Source of the DNA: JACVRW01 sp963728495
GTDB taxonomy: Bacteria > Actinomycetota > Thermoleophilia > Solirubrobacterales > Thermoleophilaceae
Direction: 5' to 3'
Length of the DNA stretch: 64,000 nucleotides
Assembly (NCBI GenBank): GCA_963728495.1
Contig: CAVSKI010000003.1
Span: forward strand, 558,001-622,000
Shown here: piece after piece, positions 19,577 to 28,361 of the stretch
Position numbering within the stretch: the stretch's first letter is position 1
How the letters are laid out: each line of letters starts with the position of its first letter
Made by a program: the position numbers and the translations under genes
The notes under the pieces: model-generated
Databases searched by the model: none
What the model saw: only the letters and a program-made list of their open reading frames with translations
What the model was told of the DNA's origin: nothing

Positions 19577-20386
19577 CTAGGCGAGGGTGGTTTCCAGCAC
19601 GCCCAGCTGCGGCGAGCTGATCGCCACGTGGTCACCGGGCTTGAGCCAGACCCGCGGATCGCGCATGCTCCCCACGCCCTCCGGCGTGCCGGTGGCCACC
19701 AGATCTCCGGGCTCGAGTGTCATGAGCATCGACAGGTAGGCCACCAGCTCGGGGATCGAGTGCACCAGATCGGCCGTCGAGCTGCTCTGCATGACCTCCC
19801 CGTTGAGTCGCAGGTCGATCTCGATGGCGTCGTGCGGGCCCGCCTCGTCGGGAGTCACGAGCGCGGGGCCACAGGGCGCGGAGCCGTCGAAGACCTTGCC
19901 CGGCATCCACTGCGGCGTCTTGAACTGGAAGTCGCGCGCCGACAGGTCGTTGAGGAGGGTGTAGCCGGCGATGTGGTCCATCGCCTCGTCGGCCGCCACG
20001 TGCTTGCAGCGGTCGCCGATCACGAAGGCGACTTCGGCCTCGTAGTCGACCTTCTCGCTGAAGCGCGGCAGCTCCACGGTGGCGCCCGGCGCGCGCAGTG
20101 CGTTGGCGAACTTGGCGAAGAAGGTTGGGGTCTGGGGCGCCTCCAAGCCCGCCTCCTTGGCGTGTGCGCGGTAGTTGAGGCCGATGCAGATGATCTTCGC
20201 CGGCCGTTCGATGGGTGCCAGCAGCTCGACCTGCTCCAGCGGCACGCCCTCGCCGGCGGCCTCCAGCCGGCCGGGAAGCCCGCGCTCAAGCAGGGTCAGA
20301 ACACTGTCGTCGAGCGCGTGGACGCGTCCGTCGACGAGCACTCCCGCGCGTGGCCCTTCGGGTGTGGTGTGGCTGATCAGTCTCAT
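19577..20386 (-). CDS. fumarylacetoacetate hydrolase-family protein
   Basis: 269 residues with the FAH C-terminal fold: KIICIGLNYRAHAKEAG opens the domain, VDYEAEVAFVIG supplies the metal-binding Glu residues, and LLNDLSARDFQ the metal-binding Asp. An N-terminal domain of about 60 residues precedes it, as in YcgM-like hydrolases and 2-keto-4-pentenoate hydratases. Members cleave or hydrate diketo acids; oxaloacetate decarboxylase and fumarylpyruvate hydrolase are known activities, so the substrate cannot be read from sequence. The tyrosine pathway genes at 55-57 kb lack a local FAH, and this could serve them, but the shorter family form argues against true fumarylacetoacetase. Confidence 0.88.
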   Translation of the reverse strand: MRLISHTTPEGPRAGVLVDGRVHALDDSVLTLLERGLPGRLEAAGEGVPLEQVELLAPIERPAKIICIGLNYRAHAKEAGLEAPQTPTFFAKFANALRAPGATVELPRFSEKVDYEAEVAFVIGDRCKHVAADEAMDHIAGYTLLNDLSARDFQFKTPQWMPGKVFDGSAPCGPALVTPDEAGPHDAIEIDLRLNGEVMQSSSTADLVHSIPELVAYLSMLMTLEPGDLVATGTPEGVGSMRDPRVWLKPGDHVAISSPQLGVLETTLA

Positions 20387-20418
20387 CGTGGCGTCAAGCC
20401 TATGCGTACCCTCAGGCA

Positions 20419-21801
20419 GTGGCCGAGGACCTCCCCACAGGACGCTGGCGGCGCGCCGCCCGGGTCGGGCGCCTCGCCGGCGGCCAGACCGCGCGCGGCT
20501 ACGCGACCAAGGCGGCCAACCTCACCCGCGGCGACGAGGCGCGCTCCGACGCCGCCGCCCGGCGCCAGATGGAGGCAGCGGAGCAGATCTTCGACGTGCT
20601 CGGGCAGATGAAGGGCGCGGCCATGAAGGTCGGCCAGGTCGCTTCGTTCATCGACACCGGAGCCTTTCCGCCCGAGTTCCAGGAGCGCATCCAGGCCAAG
20701 CTGGCCGAGCTTCGCGATGCCGCGCCGCGCGTGTCCTTCGACCAGATGCGCAAGGTGATGGAAGGCGACCTGGGTGAGAAGCTGGCGGATGTCTTCGCGG
20801 AGTTCGACGAGGACGCCGTGGCCGCCGCGTCGATCGGTCAGGTCTACCGCGCTCGCCTCCACGACGGCCGCGAGGTGGCCGTGAAGGTGCAGTATCCCGG
20901 CGTGGGACAGGCGGTTCGCGCCGACCTGCAGAACCTGGGGCTGATCATGCGTGTGGCCAAGCGGATTGCTCCCGGGATGGACTCGAAGGCCATGACCGCC
21001 GAGATCCGCGAGCGCCTGACCGATGAGCTCGACTACGAGCACGAGGCCCAGCAGCAGCGCGCGTTCGCGCGGATGTGGCGTCACCACCCCTTCATTTACG
21101 TGCCCAACGTGATCACCGAGCTGTGCAGCGAGCATGTGCTGGTGTCCGAGTGGGTCGAAGCCAAGGGCTACGAGGAAGTGCGCGAGATGGACGTGGCCAC
21201 GCGCGACCGCTTCGGCGAGATCGTGTTTCGCTTCTTCTTCGGCTCGCTCTACCGCAACGGTCATTTCTCGGGCGACCCCCACCCGGGCAACTACCGGTTG
21301 ATGCCCGACGGCCGCGTGGCCTTCATCGACTTCGGAATGACCAAGCGCGTGTCTCGCGAGGATCTGGAGAACGAGATCGAGGCCGTTCGCCTGGGTATGG
21401 ACGGCGATGTAGAGGGACTGCACAGCCAGCTCGGCTCCATGGGCTTCTTCGACCCGGCGGATGCCGAGGTCACCCCCGAGGCGGTCTACGAGCATTTCCA
21501 TGACGTGTGCAGCTGGTACATCGAGGACCGTGAGGTGACGATCGACCGGCCGCTCGTGGCCCAGGTATTGATCGACTTCGGCGATCCACGCTCGCGCCAC
21601 TGGCAGCTGATGCGTCGCGAGACCATGCCGCCGCAGGCCATGCTGGCCCGCCGGATGGAGGCACTCGTGCTCGGCGTGCTTGGCCAGCTCGAGGCCACTG
21701 CCAACTGGCACCTCATCGCCCGCGAATGGCTCTTCGGCGAAGCGCCCTCGACGGAGCTCGGGCGTCTCGAGGAGGCTTTTCACACACCGGCCGCGGCCTG
21801 A
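20419..21801 (+). CDS. ABC1/UbiB-like atypical protein kinase
   Basis: 460 residues from GTG at 20419, divergent from the FAH gene. UbiB-family marks: MKVGQVASF (the KxGQ motif), AAASIGQVYRARL (Ala-rich nucleotide loop), VAVKVQYPG (Lys of the kinase fold), and catalytic/metal motifs GDPHPGNYRL and FIDFGMTKR. The family has ADP/ATP-dependent activity and supports quinone or lipid homeostasis, generally at the membrane. No C-terminal transmembrane pair is obvious. The next gene begins inside its stop codon (TGATG), so the two are co-translated, though the functional tie is unclear. Confidence 0.93.
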   Translation: MAEDLPTGRWRRAARVGRLAGGQTARGYATKAANLTRGDEARSDAAARRQMEAAEQIFDVLGQMKGAAMKVGQVASFIDTGAFPPEFQERIQAKLAELRDAAPRVSFDQMRKVMEGDLGEKLADVFAEFDEDAVAAASIGQVYRARLHDGREVAVKVQYPGVGQAVRADLQNLGLIMRVAKRIAPGMDSKAMTAEIRERLTDELDYEHEAQQQRAFARMWRHHPFIYVPNVITELCSEHVLVSEWVEAKGYEEVREMDVATRDRFGEIVFRFFFGSLYRNGHFSGDPHPGNYRLMPDGRVAFIDFGMTKRVSREDLENEIEAVRLGMDGDVEGLHSQLGSMGFFDPADAEVTPEAVYEHFHDVCSWYIEDREVTIDRPLVAQVLIDFGDPRSRHWQLMRRETMPPQAMLARRMEALVLGVLGQLEATANWHLIAREWLFGEAPSTELGRLEEAFHTPAAA

Positions 21802-22433
21802 TGCCGGTCAAGGCCTCTCCGAAAGTCGTGGCCGCGCTGCGCGAAGCGGACCCGGTGATGGCCCGCCTCGTGGACGAGCACGCGGTGGCCGTGCGGCGCG
21901 ACCTCAAGCGCGAGCGCCCGGGCGACGCCTACGGAGCACTGCTGCGCTCGATCGTCGGCCAGCAGCTCTCGACCAAGGCGGCCCGCACGATCTACGGCCG
22001 CATGACCGACCTCTTCGACGGCCACGCCCCCACCCCGCAGCAGCTGCTCGACGTCGACCCCGAGCGGATCCGGGCCGCGGGCCTCTCCTACGGGAAGATC
22101 TCCTACCTGCGCGACCTCGCCGCCCACGTAGAGGACGGCTCGCTCGAGCTCGAGCGCCTTCCCGAGCTAACCGACGAGGAGGTCACCGCCCAGCTGACGG
22201 CGATCAAGGGCCTCGGCCAGTGGACGGCCGACATGTTCCTGATGTTCCACCTAGGGCGCCCGGACATCCTGCCGGTGGGCGATCTGGGCATCCGCCGAGC
22301 GGTGCAGGTGGAGTACCGAATGCGCAAGCTCCCCGACGCCAAGCGCCTCGAGAAGGTCGGGAAGCCGTGGCGCCCCTACCGCACGCTGGCGTGCCTGTTC
22401 CTGTGGAGCTCACTGGACAACGCCCCGGCGTAG
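21801..22433 (+). CDS. DNA-3-methyladenine glycosylase, AlkA/HhH-GPD type
   Basis: 210 residues. Start ATG 21801 overlaps the preceding TGA. It has RSIVGQQLSTKAA, the conserved first helix of AlkA-like enzymes, the helix-hairpin-helix LTAIKGLGQWTADMFLM, and PVGDLGIRRAV whose Asp (about residue 160) is the catalytic residue. The N-terminal TBP-like domain of E. coli AlkA is missing, giving the short yeast Mag1-like form. It removes alkylated purines in base-excision repair. Confidence 0.92.
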   Translation: MPVKASPKVVAALREADPVMARLVDEHAVAVRRDLKRERPGDAYGALLRSIVGQQLSTKAARTIYGRMTDLFDGHAPTPQQLLDVDPERIRAAGLSYGKISYLRDLAAHVEDGSLELERLPELTDEEVTAQLTAIKGLGQWTADMFLMFHLGRPDILPVGDLGIRRAVQVEYRMRKLPDAKRLEKVGKPWRPYRTLACLFLWSSLDNAPA

Positions 22434-22442
22434 GCTGGCGTC

Positions 22443-23477
22443 GTGGCCAGGCGCGACGAAGCGGTGTCGGTCGACCTACCGGGCGGCCAGCGGGGCCCCC
22501 TGCGCCACATCGCCGTCCGGCTGGCCATCGCGCTTGGTCTCGTCGTCTTCGTCGCCCTGCTGACCTACCTCGGCCGCAGCGGCTATGTGGATCCGGAGGG
22601 CGGCTCGGTGAGTCTGCTCGACGCGTTCTACTACTCGACGGTCACCATCACGACCACGGGCTATGGCGACATCCGGCCGGTAACCGACACCGCCCGGTTT
22701 GTTACGACCGTGCTCGTGACGCCCGCCCGTGTGCTCTTCTTGATCATCCTGGTGGGAACGACGCTCGAGATCCTTGCCGAGCGTAGCCGCGAGGCCTACC
22801 GTCGCAACCGGTGGAGGAAGACCCTGAAAGACCATGTGATCATCTGCGGCTTCGGCACCAAGGGCCAGAGCGCCGTGAGGACGCTGCGCGACAAAGGCTG
22901 CAAGCAGTCGGAGATCGTCGTGATCGACGAGCGCCCCGACGCCCGCTCGAAGGCCACCTCTCAGGGCTTGGCGGCAGTCGCGGGCAGCGTCACCTCCACC
23001 GACACGCTGGCCGAGGCGGGGATCGACACGGCCCGCGCGATCGTCGTGGCGGTCGACCGCGACGACACCGCGGTTCTTGCCACCCTCACCGCGCGTGAGC
23101 TCAACCCCCGCGCGAGCATCGTTGCGGCGGTTCGCGAGGAGGAGAACGTCCACCTGCTTCAGCAAAGCGGCGCGAGCTCGGTGATCACCACCGCAAGCGC
23201 GGCCGGCCGTCTGCTCGGCCATGCCGTCGACGAGCCGAGGGTCACCGAGGTGCTCGAGGACCTGATGTCCGTGGGCGAAGGACTCGACATTGCCGAGCAC
23301 GTTGTCGGCGAAGCCGAGGCCGGCCCGACCCGGGCGTTGAAACCCGATGGCCTCGCGGTAGGCGTGATTCGCAGCGACGAACTGATGCGCTTCGACGACC
23401 CTCGTGCCGCCCACGTGCAGGCGGGCGACCGTGTGGTCTACCTGCACAGCAATCGAGCCAAGGACGCACCGAAATGA
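22443..23477 (+). CDS. potassium channel with RCK (TrkA-N/TrkA-C) domains
   Basis: 344 residues from GTG at 22443. Two membrane segments flank a pore loop with the selectivity filter TTTGYGD near residue 71. The RCK-N Rossmann domain starts DHVIICGFGTKGQSAV near residue 130, and a smaller RCK-C domain fills the last 90 residues. The layout is that of MthK-type channels gated by ligand binding to RCK. It follows the glycosylase gene by 9 bp. The next 180 bp (23478-23659) contain no supported gene. Confidence 0.93.
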   Translation: MARRDEAVSVDLPGGQRGPLRHIAVRLAIALGLVVFVALLTYLGRSGYVDPEGGSVSLLDAFYYSTVTITTTGYGDIRPVTDTARFVTTVLVTPARVLFLIILVGTTLEILAERSREAYRRNRWRKTLKDHVIICGFGTKGQSAVRTLRDKGCKQSEIVVIDERPDARSKATSQGLAAVAGSVTSTDTLAEAGIDTARAIVVAVDRDDTAVLATLTARELNPRASIVAAVREEENVHLLQQSGASSVITTASAAGRLLGHAVDEPRVTEVLEDLMSVGEGLDIAEHVVGEAEAGPTRALKPDGLAVGVIRSDELMRFDDPRAAHVQAGDRVVYLHSNRAKDAPK

Positions 23478-23659
23478 AGGATTCGCTTGCAGCGGGAGAG
23501 CAGGCGCTGAGCTGAGGCGACTGGACCGAGCGCGCGGACAATTTGGAGCTGGCCGCCCTGGCGCCGGGGGAATCCTCGTGACCGCCGTCGGCCCGCGGCC
23601 GGCGCTGCTCATCGCGGGCATGGGCCCGGTGGTGGCGGGGCTTGGCGTGGCTGGGCCGC

Positions 23660-24016
23660 CTAGACGGAGGCGCCGCAACTCGGCTCTTCTTCCGCAACAC
23701 GGAAGGAGGAGCCGCAGCCGCAGGAGGCGACAACGTTGGGGTTCGACACCTCGAACCCCGAGCCCATGAAGTTCTCGGTGTAGTCGACGGTTGAGCCCTC
23801 CACGTACTGCAGGCTCGCCGGATCGACCAACACGCGGACGCCGGAGGCGTCGAACACGTGGTCGTCGTCGCGCTGCTCGTCGAGCGCGAGGGCGTACTGA
23901 AAGCCCGAACAGCCCCCGCCCTTGACACCGACACGCAGCCCGATCGCCGAATCGGCGGTCTGGCCATCCATGAAGGCGTGGACCTTCTCGGCTGCGATGT
24001 CCGTCAGATTCACCAT
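23660..24016 (-). CDS. iron-sulfur cluster insertion protein (ErpA/IscA-like)
   Basis: 118 residues from MVNLTDIAAEKVHAF; the frame is open 14 codons further but the family begins here. The three conserved cysteines are present: GGGCSGFQY and the C-terminal CGCG. A-type carriers receive Fe-S clusters and deliver them to target enzymes. It is divergent, across 44 bp, from BolA and the CGFS glutaredoxin, which form the partner complex in Fe-S trafficking, so the three probably act together. Confidence 0.93.
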   Translation of the reverse strand: MVNLTDIAAEKVHAFMDGQTADSAIGLRVGVKGGGCSGFQYALALDEQRDDDHVFDASGVRVLVDPASLQYVEGSTVDYTENFMGSGFEVSNPNVVASCGCGSSFRVAEEEPSCGASV

Positions 24017-24060
24017 CTGCCTGAATTGTATCGGTCGAGACGTCGATACCCTGAACAACG

Positions 24061-24309
24061 ATGCCTCAGTCGGCCGAACTCGAGGAACGCATCGCGAGCG
24101 CGCTGCCCGGCGCTCAGGTGAGCGTCGAGGACCTGACCGGCGGCGGTGACCATTTCCGTGCCGAGATCGTCTCGGACCGGTTCGAGGGCCTGTCTCGGAT
24201 TCAGCAGCACAAGCTGGTCTATGACGTCTTCGGCGACGAGATCGGCGGCGCCATCCACGCTCTGTCCATCAAGACCTCCAGCCCCGAAAAACCCGGAGCC
24301 ACGCCATGA
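24061..24309 (+). CDS. BolA-family protein
   Basis: 82 residues. The BolA signature is clear: GGGDHFRAEIVSDRFEGLSR followed by IQQHKLVYDVFGDEIGG, including the conserved His that can ligate a cluster together with a CGFS glutaredoxin. ATGA overlap with the next gene couples their translation. Close in form to IbaG/BolA2. Confidence 0.93.
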   Translation: MPQSAELEERIASALPGAQVSVEDLTGGGDHFRAEIVSDRFEGLSRIQQHKLVYDVFGDEIGGAIHALSIKTSSPEKPGATP

Positions 24310-24707
24310 CGAACGACGAAATCCGCGCCTTCATCGAGAACGCCATCAAGGAGAACAAGGTGATGCTCTTCATGAAGGGCATCCCCAACCAGCCGGCCTG
24401 CGGCTTCTCCGCGCGCACGGCGGGAGCGCTCAACGCACTGGGCGTCCAGTACGCGGCACTCGACATCCTGCCCGACCCGCGCATCCGCGAGGAGCTCTCG
24501 GGGCTGTCCGGCTGGCCGACCATACCCCAGCTGTTCGTGGACGGCGAGCTGGTGGGCGGCTCGGACATCGTTATGGAGATGTTCGAGTCCGGCGAGCTCG
24601 CGGAGCTGCTCGGAGCCGAGCCGCCCGATGAGCCCTTCGAACCCGAGCCCCAGCCCGAGCCGGTGCAGCGCCCGATGGCGCTGGAGAACCGGCTCGAACA
24701 GAACTAG
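24306..24707 (+). CDS. monothiol glutaredoxin, Grx4 (CGFS) family
   Basis: 133 residues. PACGFSARTAGAL contains the CGFS active site, KGIPNQP the preceding loop, and SGWPTIPQLFVDGELVGGSDI the glutathione-binding cis-Pro and GG-D motifs. These proteins hold a [2Fe-2S] cluster as homodimers or with BolA. The last 25 residues are a Pro/Glu-rich extension (EPEPQPEPVQRP) not needed for the fold. Confidence 0.94.
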   Translation: MTNDEIRAFIENAIKENKVMLFMKGIPNQPACGFSARTAGALNALGVQYAALDILPDPRIREELSGLSGWPTIPQLFVDGELVGGSDIVMEMFESGELAELLGAEPPDEPFEPEPQPEPVQRPMALENRLEQN

Positions 24708-24721
24708 TCCGGACGGGTGTA

Positions 24722-24934
24722 CTAGCGGCGGCGCCGGCGCTCGTCGAGCGCCTTCCGCCCGCGCTCGCTGTAGTCGCGAGCCTGGCGCTTGTAGCGCTCT
24801 TTCTCCTCCGGGGACAGCGCCTGCCAGCGCTCCCAGGCCATCAACACCAGAGGCCAGAGGCGCTTGATGTTCTGGGCTGCGCGACCGGCGCGCCCACTGC
24901 GCCCGCTCCCTCCTCCGCCGGTTAGCTGTCTCAT
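24722..24934 (-). CDS. small basic hypothetical protein
   Basis: 70 residues: a Gly/Arg-rich head, one amphipathic hydrophobic stretch (LWPLVLMAWERW) and a basic helical tail ending in five Arg. It overlaps the upstream GST-N gene by 4 bp (ATGA), supporting that it is translated. No function recognised. Confidence 0.6.
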   Translation of the reverse strand: MRQLTGGGGSGRSGRAGRAAQNIKRLWPLVLMAWERWQALSPEEKERYKRQARDYSERGRKALDERRRRR

Positions 24935-25185
24935 GCGACCTCCTGCGTCTGTAGCCAGTTCAGGTACTCGAGGATGCGATGCGAGTCGCTGACCACCTCG
25001 TCACCGTGCACGAGCACAGGTACCCAGCGCTGGCCGGTCAACTCCTGCACCTCCGGCCGGTCGCGCTTTAGGAACGGAACCCGCACCTCGTCGTAGTCGA
25101 CCTGCATCGCTTGGAGCCGGCGCGCCACCTTCCCGCAACGGCAAACGTGGTCCGAGGGCGCCTTGCACCGGTAGAGGGTGGCCAT
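24931..25185 (-). CDS. stand-alone GST N-terminal/glutaredoxin-like protein
   Basis: 84 residues forming only the thioredoxin-like half of a glutathione transferase: LYRCKAPSDHVCRCGKV at the start (Cys pairs instead of a single catalytic Ser), WVPVLVHGDEVV with the cis-Pro, and SDSHRILEYLNW with the Ser-Asp/Ser-His glutathione motif region. No C-terminal helical domain follows. Similar single-domain proteins act as small redox proteins; substrate unknown. Confidence 0.8.
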   Translation of the reverse strand: MATLYRCKAPSDHVCRCGKVARRLQAMQVDYDEVRVPFLKRDRPEVQELTGQRWVPVLVHGDEVVSDSHRILEYLNWLQTQEVA

Positions 25186-25196
25186 CGCCGCTCATG

Positions 25197-26279
25197 CTAG
25201 GGACGCAGGCGAGGCAGGCGGCCGAGCAGCCCGCCGGCGAGGTCGCCCGCGCCCACCGCCGCCGCGGCCAGCCTTCGGGTCATAGCCTGTGAGCCGCGCG
25301 TGCGGGCGATCCGGTCGTGCTCGCGCTCCAGGTGCCAGGCCACCGTGGCCTCCAGCGTCTCCTCGTGAGGACGCGACTCCCAGCTCAGCTCGCGCCGGGC
25401 CTTGGTCGAGCGGTAAGTCCACCACTGGCCGGCCGCGCGCACGTCGGCCTGGATCAGCGGCCATGAGCGTCCGCTCGCCCCGAGGACCTGCACCGCGACA
25501 CGAGCGGCGGCAGCAGGAATCTTGACCGGCGGCTCGACCCCCGACAGCCGGCCCAGGTCGGCGAAGAGACGGTCGTAGGTGAAGTTGCGCGCGCTGAGGA
25601 TGTAGCGCTCGCCGTTCTCGCCGCGCTCGGCGGCCAGCAGGTGCCCGGCGGCCACGTCGCGCACGTCGACGATCGAAGCGGCGCCGTCCACGTGCACCGG
25701 TACCCGCCCCAGCAGGAAGGAGCGCACGAGCCTCGTGGAGCTGAGCAGGTAGTCGCCGGGGCCAAAGCACACACCCGGGTTCACGCACACCAGCGGCAGG
25801 CCCCGCGCGGCCACGCGCAGCGCCTCGAGCTCGCCCTCATGAACCGAGTCCACGTAGGGAATGGCGAGCGGGCCTGCCGTGAACAGCTGGCCCTCGTCGG
25901 CCGTCTTGCCGTGGGCGGCGGGCCCGACGGCTGCTGCGCTCGAGGTGTAGACCACGCGCTGCACGTCCGCCCGCAGACACTCCTCCATCACGAGCTTCAC
26001 GCCGGTCACGTTGACCGCGAACAGTCGCTCGCCGTCCTCGGGGCGAACCGAGGTCAGCCCGGCGCAATGAAAGACCTGCTCGGCGCCCTGCACGGCGCGG
26101 CGAACCGTCCGGCGGTCACCCAGCTCGAGCTTGAGTCGCCGGCAGTCCAGATCGGCGATCGCGGTGTCCGGCGAGCCGTCCTGCACGCCGAGCGTGACGT
26201 CGTGGCCACGCTCGACCAGAAGCTGGGCGACGTGTGAGCCGATGAAGCCCGTCGCGCCGGTGACGAGGACCGAGGCCAA
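25197..26279 (-). CDS. extended SDR, NAD-dependent epimerase/reductase-like
   Basis: 360 residues. Rossmann motif VTGATGFIGSHVA at the N-terminus, the catalytic Ser in VVYTSSAAAVG, and PYVDSVHEGELEAL at the active-site helix. The usual YxxxK reads YVDSV here: Tyr is present but the catalytic Lys is Val. Similarity is to dihydroflavonol reductase/3-beta-HSD-like and HpnA-like proteins. The missing Lys makes normal dehydrogenase activity doubtful, so a binding role or altered chemistry is possible. It is 11 bp upstream of the GST-N gene. Confidence 0.8.
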   Translation of the reverse strand: MASVLVTGATGFIGSHVAQLLVERGHDVTLGVQDGSPDTAIADLDCRRLKLELGDRRTVRRAVQGAEQVFHCAGLTSVRPEDGERLFAVNVTGVKLVMEECLRADVQRVVYTSSAAAVGPAAHGKTADEGQLFTAGPLAIPYVDSVHEGELEALRVAARGLPLVCVNPGVCFGPGDYLLSSTRLVRSFLLGRVPVHVDGAASIVDVRDVAAGHLLAAERGENGERYILSARNFTYDRLFADLGRLSGVEPPVKIPAAAARVAVQVLGASGRSWPLIQADVRAAGQWWTYRSTKARRELSWESRPHEETLEATVAWHLEREHDRIARTRGSQAMTRRLAAAAVGAGDLAGGLLGRLPRLRP

Positions 26280-26328
26280 CGCCGAGCAGGTTAGCCAGGA
26301 GTGCCCGCCTCAGTAGGCTGGCCCGCTC

Positions 26329-27198
26329 ATGAGCGGAGTCGCGGTGGTCACCGACAGCACGTCCTATCTGCCTCCGGAGCTGATCGAGCGCCACGCGATC
26401 ACGATCGTGCCGCTGTATGTCGTCTTCGGCGGCGACCGGATCGTGCCGGAGGTCGAAATCGGCGACTACGACGCCTTCTTCGAGGAACTGCGCGCCGCCG
26501 AGCGGCTACCGACAACCTCGCAGCCGTCGGTGGGCGACTTCACGGCCGCATACGAGCCACTCCTGGCCGACGGCCGCGAGATCGTTTCGATTCATATCTC
26601 CGGCGGGCTGTCGGGCACGCCCGAAGCCGCGCGCCAGGCAAAGCATGCGCTCGAACGCGACGGCCGCGGTGGTGAGCGCATCGAGGTGGTGGACTCGACC
26701 ACGGCCGCCGGTGGACTGGGCTTCATGGTGCTGGCCGCGGCCAAGGCGGCCGCGGAGGGCAAGAGCGCTACCGAGACGGCCGCGTGGGTGGCCGAGGCGC
26801 GCGCCGAGTTCAAGCTGTGGTTCGCCATCGACACGCTCGAGTTCCTGCGCCGCGGCGGCCGCATCGGCGCCGCCAGCGCCTGGATCGGCTCCACGCTGAA
26901 GGTCAAACCCATCCTCACCGTGGAGAACGAGATGACCCCCGTGGAGCGCGTACGCACCTCGGGCCGTGCGTTCGAGCGCCTGCTGGACTACGCCCGCCAG
27001 CGCCACGACTCCGGGGCCGATGCCTGGTCGGCGCAGCACATCCACGCGCCTGATCAGTGCGATGCGCTGATCGCGCGCGGTCGCGAGGTCTTCGGCTGCG
27101 AGCCTTCGATCGTGAGCGAGCTCGGGCCCGTGCTGGCCACGCACACCGGCCCAGGGCTGCTCGGCATCGGCGGACTGCCCAAGCGCTTCGTGGAGTAG
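26329..27198 (+). CDS. DegV-family fatty-acid-binding protein
   Basis: 289 residues with the DegV layout: VAVVTDSTSYLPPELIER at the start, LPTTSQPSVGDF (lipid carboxylate-binding TSQPS) and ISGGLSGTPEAA, then FLRRGGRIGAASAW and HTGPGLLGIG near the C-terminus. DegV/FakB proteins bind fatty acids and present them to a FakA kinase; no FakA gene is in view. It is followed by the AI-2E exporter gene. Confidence 0.93.
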   Translation: MSGVAVVTDSTSYLPPELIERHAITIVPLYVVFGGDRIVPEVEIGDYDAFFEELRAAERLPTTSQPSVGDFTAAYEPLLADGREIVSIHISGGLSGTPEAARQAKHALERDGRGGERIEVVDSTTAAGGLGFMVLAAAKAAAEGKSATETAAWVAEARAEFKLWFAIDTLEFLRRGGRIGAASAWIGSTLKVKPILTVENEMTPVERVRTSGRAFERLLDYARQRHDSGADAWSAQHIHAPDQCDALIARGREVFGCEPSIVSELGPVLATHTGPGLLGIGGLPKRFVE

Positions 27199-27230
27199 GA
27201 GCCGCAGGCGCCAGGGCGAATAGCGCTCTG

Positions 27231-28352
27231 GTGCCTTCCGTTAGGGGAATCCTCCGCGTCGTGCTGACGGTCGTCTGCGTGGTGATCGCGCTCTACCTGC
27301 TGTATCGCCTCCGGACGCCGATCTCCTGGCTGTTGATCGCCCTGTTCCTCGCGCTGGCGCTCTCGGGACCGGTCAACCTCCTCGCCGCGCGCATGAGGCG
27401 GGGTCTGGCAATCACGATCGTCTACCTCGTGTTGCTGGCCATACCGATGGCCCTCATCTCCCTGATTGCCCCGCCGCTGGTGACCGAGGGCAACCGGTTC
27501 GGGCAGAACGTGCCCGCGTACGCCAACGACGTGACGAGGTTCGTGCAGGACAACGAGCGGCTTCGCAAGCTCAACAAGGACTACGACCTCACCGGGCAGC
27601 TCGAGAAGGAGGCAGAGAAGCTGCCTGAGCGCCTGGGCGGCGCCGCGGGAACGCTACGAGACGTGGGCTTCGGAGTGATCAGCTCCGCCTTTGCCCTCAT
27701 CACCATCCTGGTGCTGGCGGCCTTCATGCTCAGCAACGGCCGGCGCTGGACCGACGCGGCGATCCGGCTGCGACCACCCGAGCAGAGACAACGCCTGCGC
27801 CGCTCCCTCGACAACATGGGCCAAGCCGTGGGCGGCTACGTGGCCGGTGCGCTGGCCATCGCGGTGATCGCGGGGACGGTCACCTACATCGTCCTGCTCA
27901 TCCTGGGCGTGCCGTTCGCCGCGCCTCTGGCCGTGATCGCGGGGCTCTTCTCGTTGATCCCCCTGGTCGGCGCCACCATAGCCGCACTCCTGATCGGCAT
28001 CGTGACGCTGTTCGAGAACTTCCCGGTGGCCACGATCATCTGGGCGGTGTGGGCGATCGTCTACCAGCAATTGGAGAACCATCTGCTCCAGCCGCAGATC
28101 CAGAAGCGCACCGTCAAGGTGCAGCCCTTCGTGACGATCGTCGCCGTTCTGTTCGGCGCATCGCTGCTGGGCGTGCTGGGTGCGCTGGTCGCGATCCCGG
28201 TGGCAGCGTCGATCCAGATCTTGGTGCGCGAGTACGTCGACCTGCGCACCCTCTCGATCAAGCCCGAGCCGCACGACCCCCCGCCCGCGCCGCCACCCCC
28301 CACACCGCCCCCGGGGACCCCGCCGGCGGGTCCGGCTCCGGCGAGCCCCTAA
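27231..28352 (+). CDS. AI-2E family transporter
   Basis: About 373 residues from GTG at 27231; the frame is open upstream but overlaps DegV. Eight hydrophobic segments, with a soluble middle region (about 100-190), and the family signature LFSLIPLVGATIAALLIG followed by QQLENHLLQPQIQKRTVKV. The C-terminus is Pro-rich. Members export autoinducer-2-like molecules or act as Na+/H+ antiporters. The stop is 9 bp before the flippase-like gene. Confidence 0.9.
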   Translation: MPSVRGILRVVLTVVCVVIALYLLYRLRTPISWLLIALFLALALSGPVNLLAARMRRGLAITIVYLVLLAIPMALISLIAPPLVTEGNRFGQNVPAYANDVTRFVQDNERLRKLNKDYDLTGQLEKEAEKLPERLGGAAGTLRDVGFGVISSAFALITILVLAAFMLSNGRRWTDAAIRLRPPEQRQRLRRSLDNMGQAVGGYVAGALAIAVIAGTVTYIVLLILGVPFAAPLAVIAGLFSLIPLVGATIAALLIGIVTLFENFPVATIIWAVWAIVYQQLENHLLQPQIQKRTVKVQPFVTIVAVLFGASLLGVLGALVAIPVAASIQILVREYVDLRTLSIKPEPHDPPPAPPPPTPPPGTPPAGPAPASP

Positions 28353-28361
28353 CCTTCGCCC

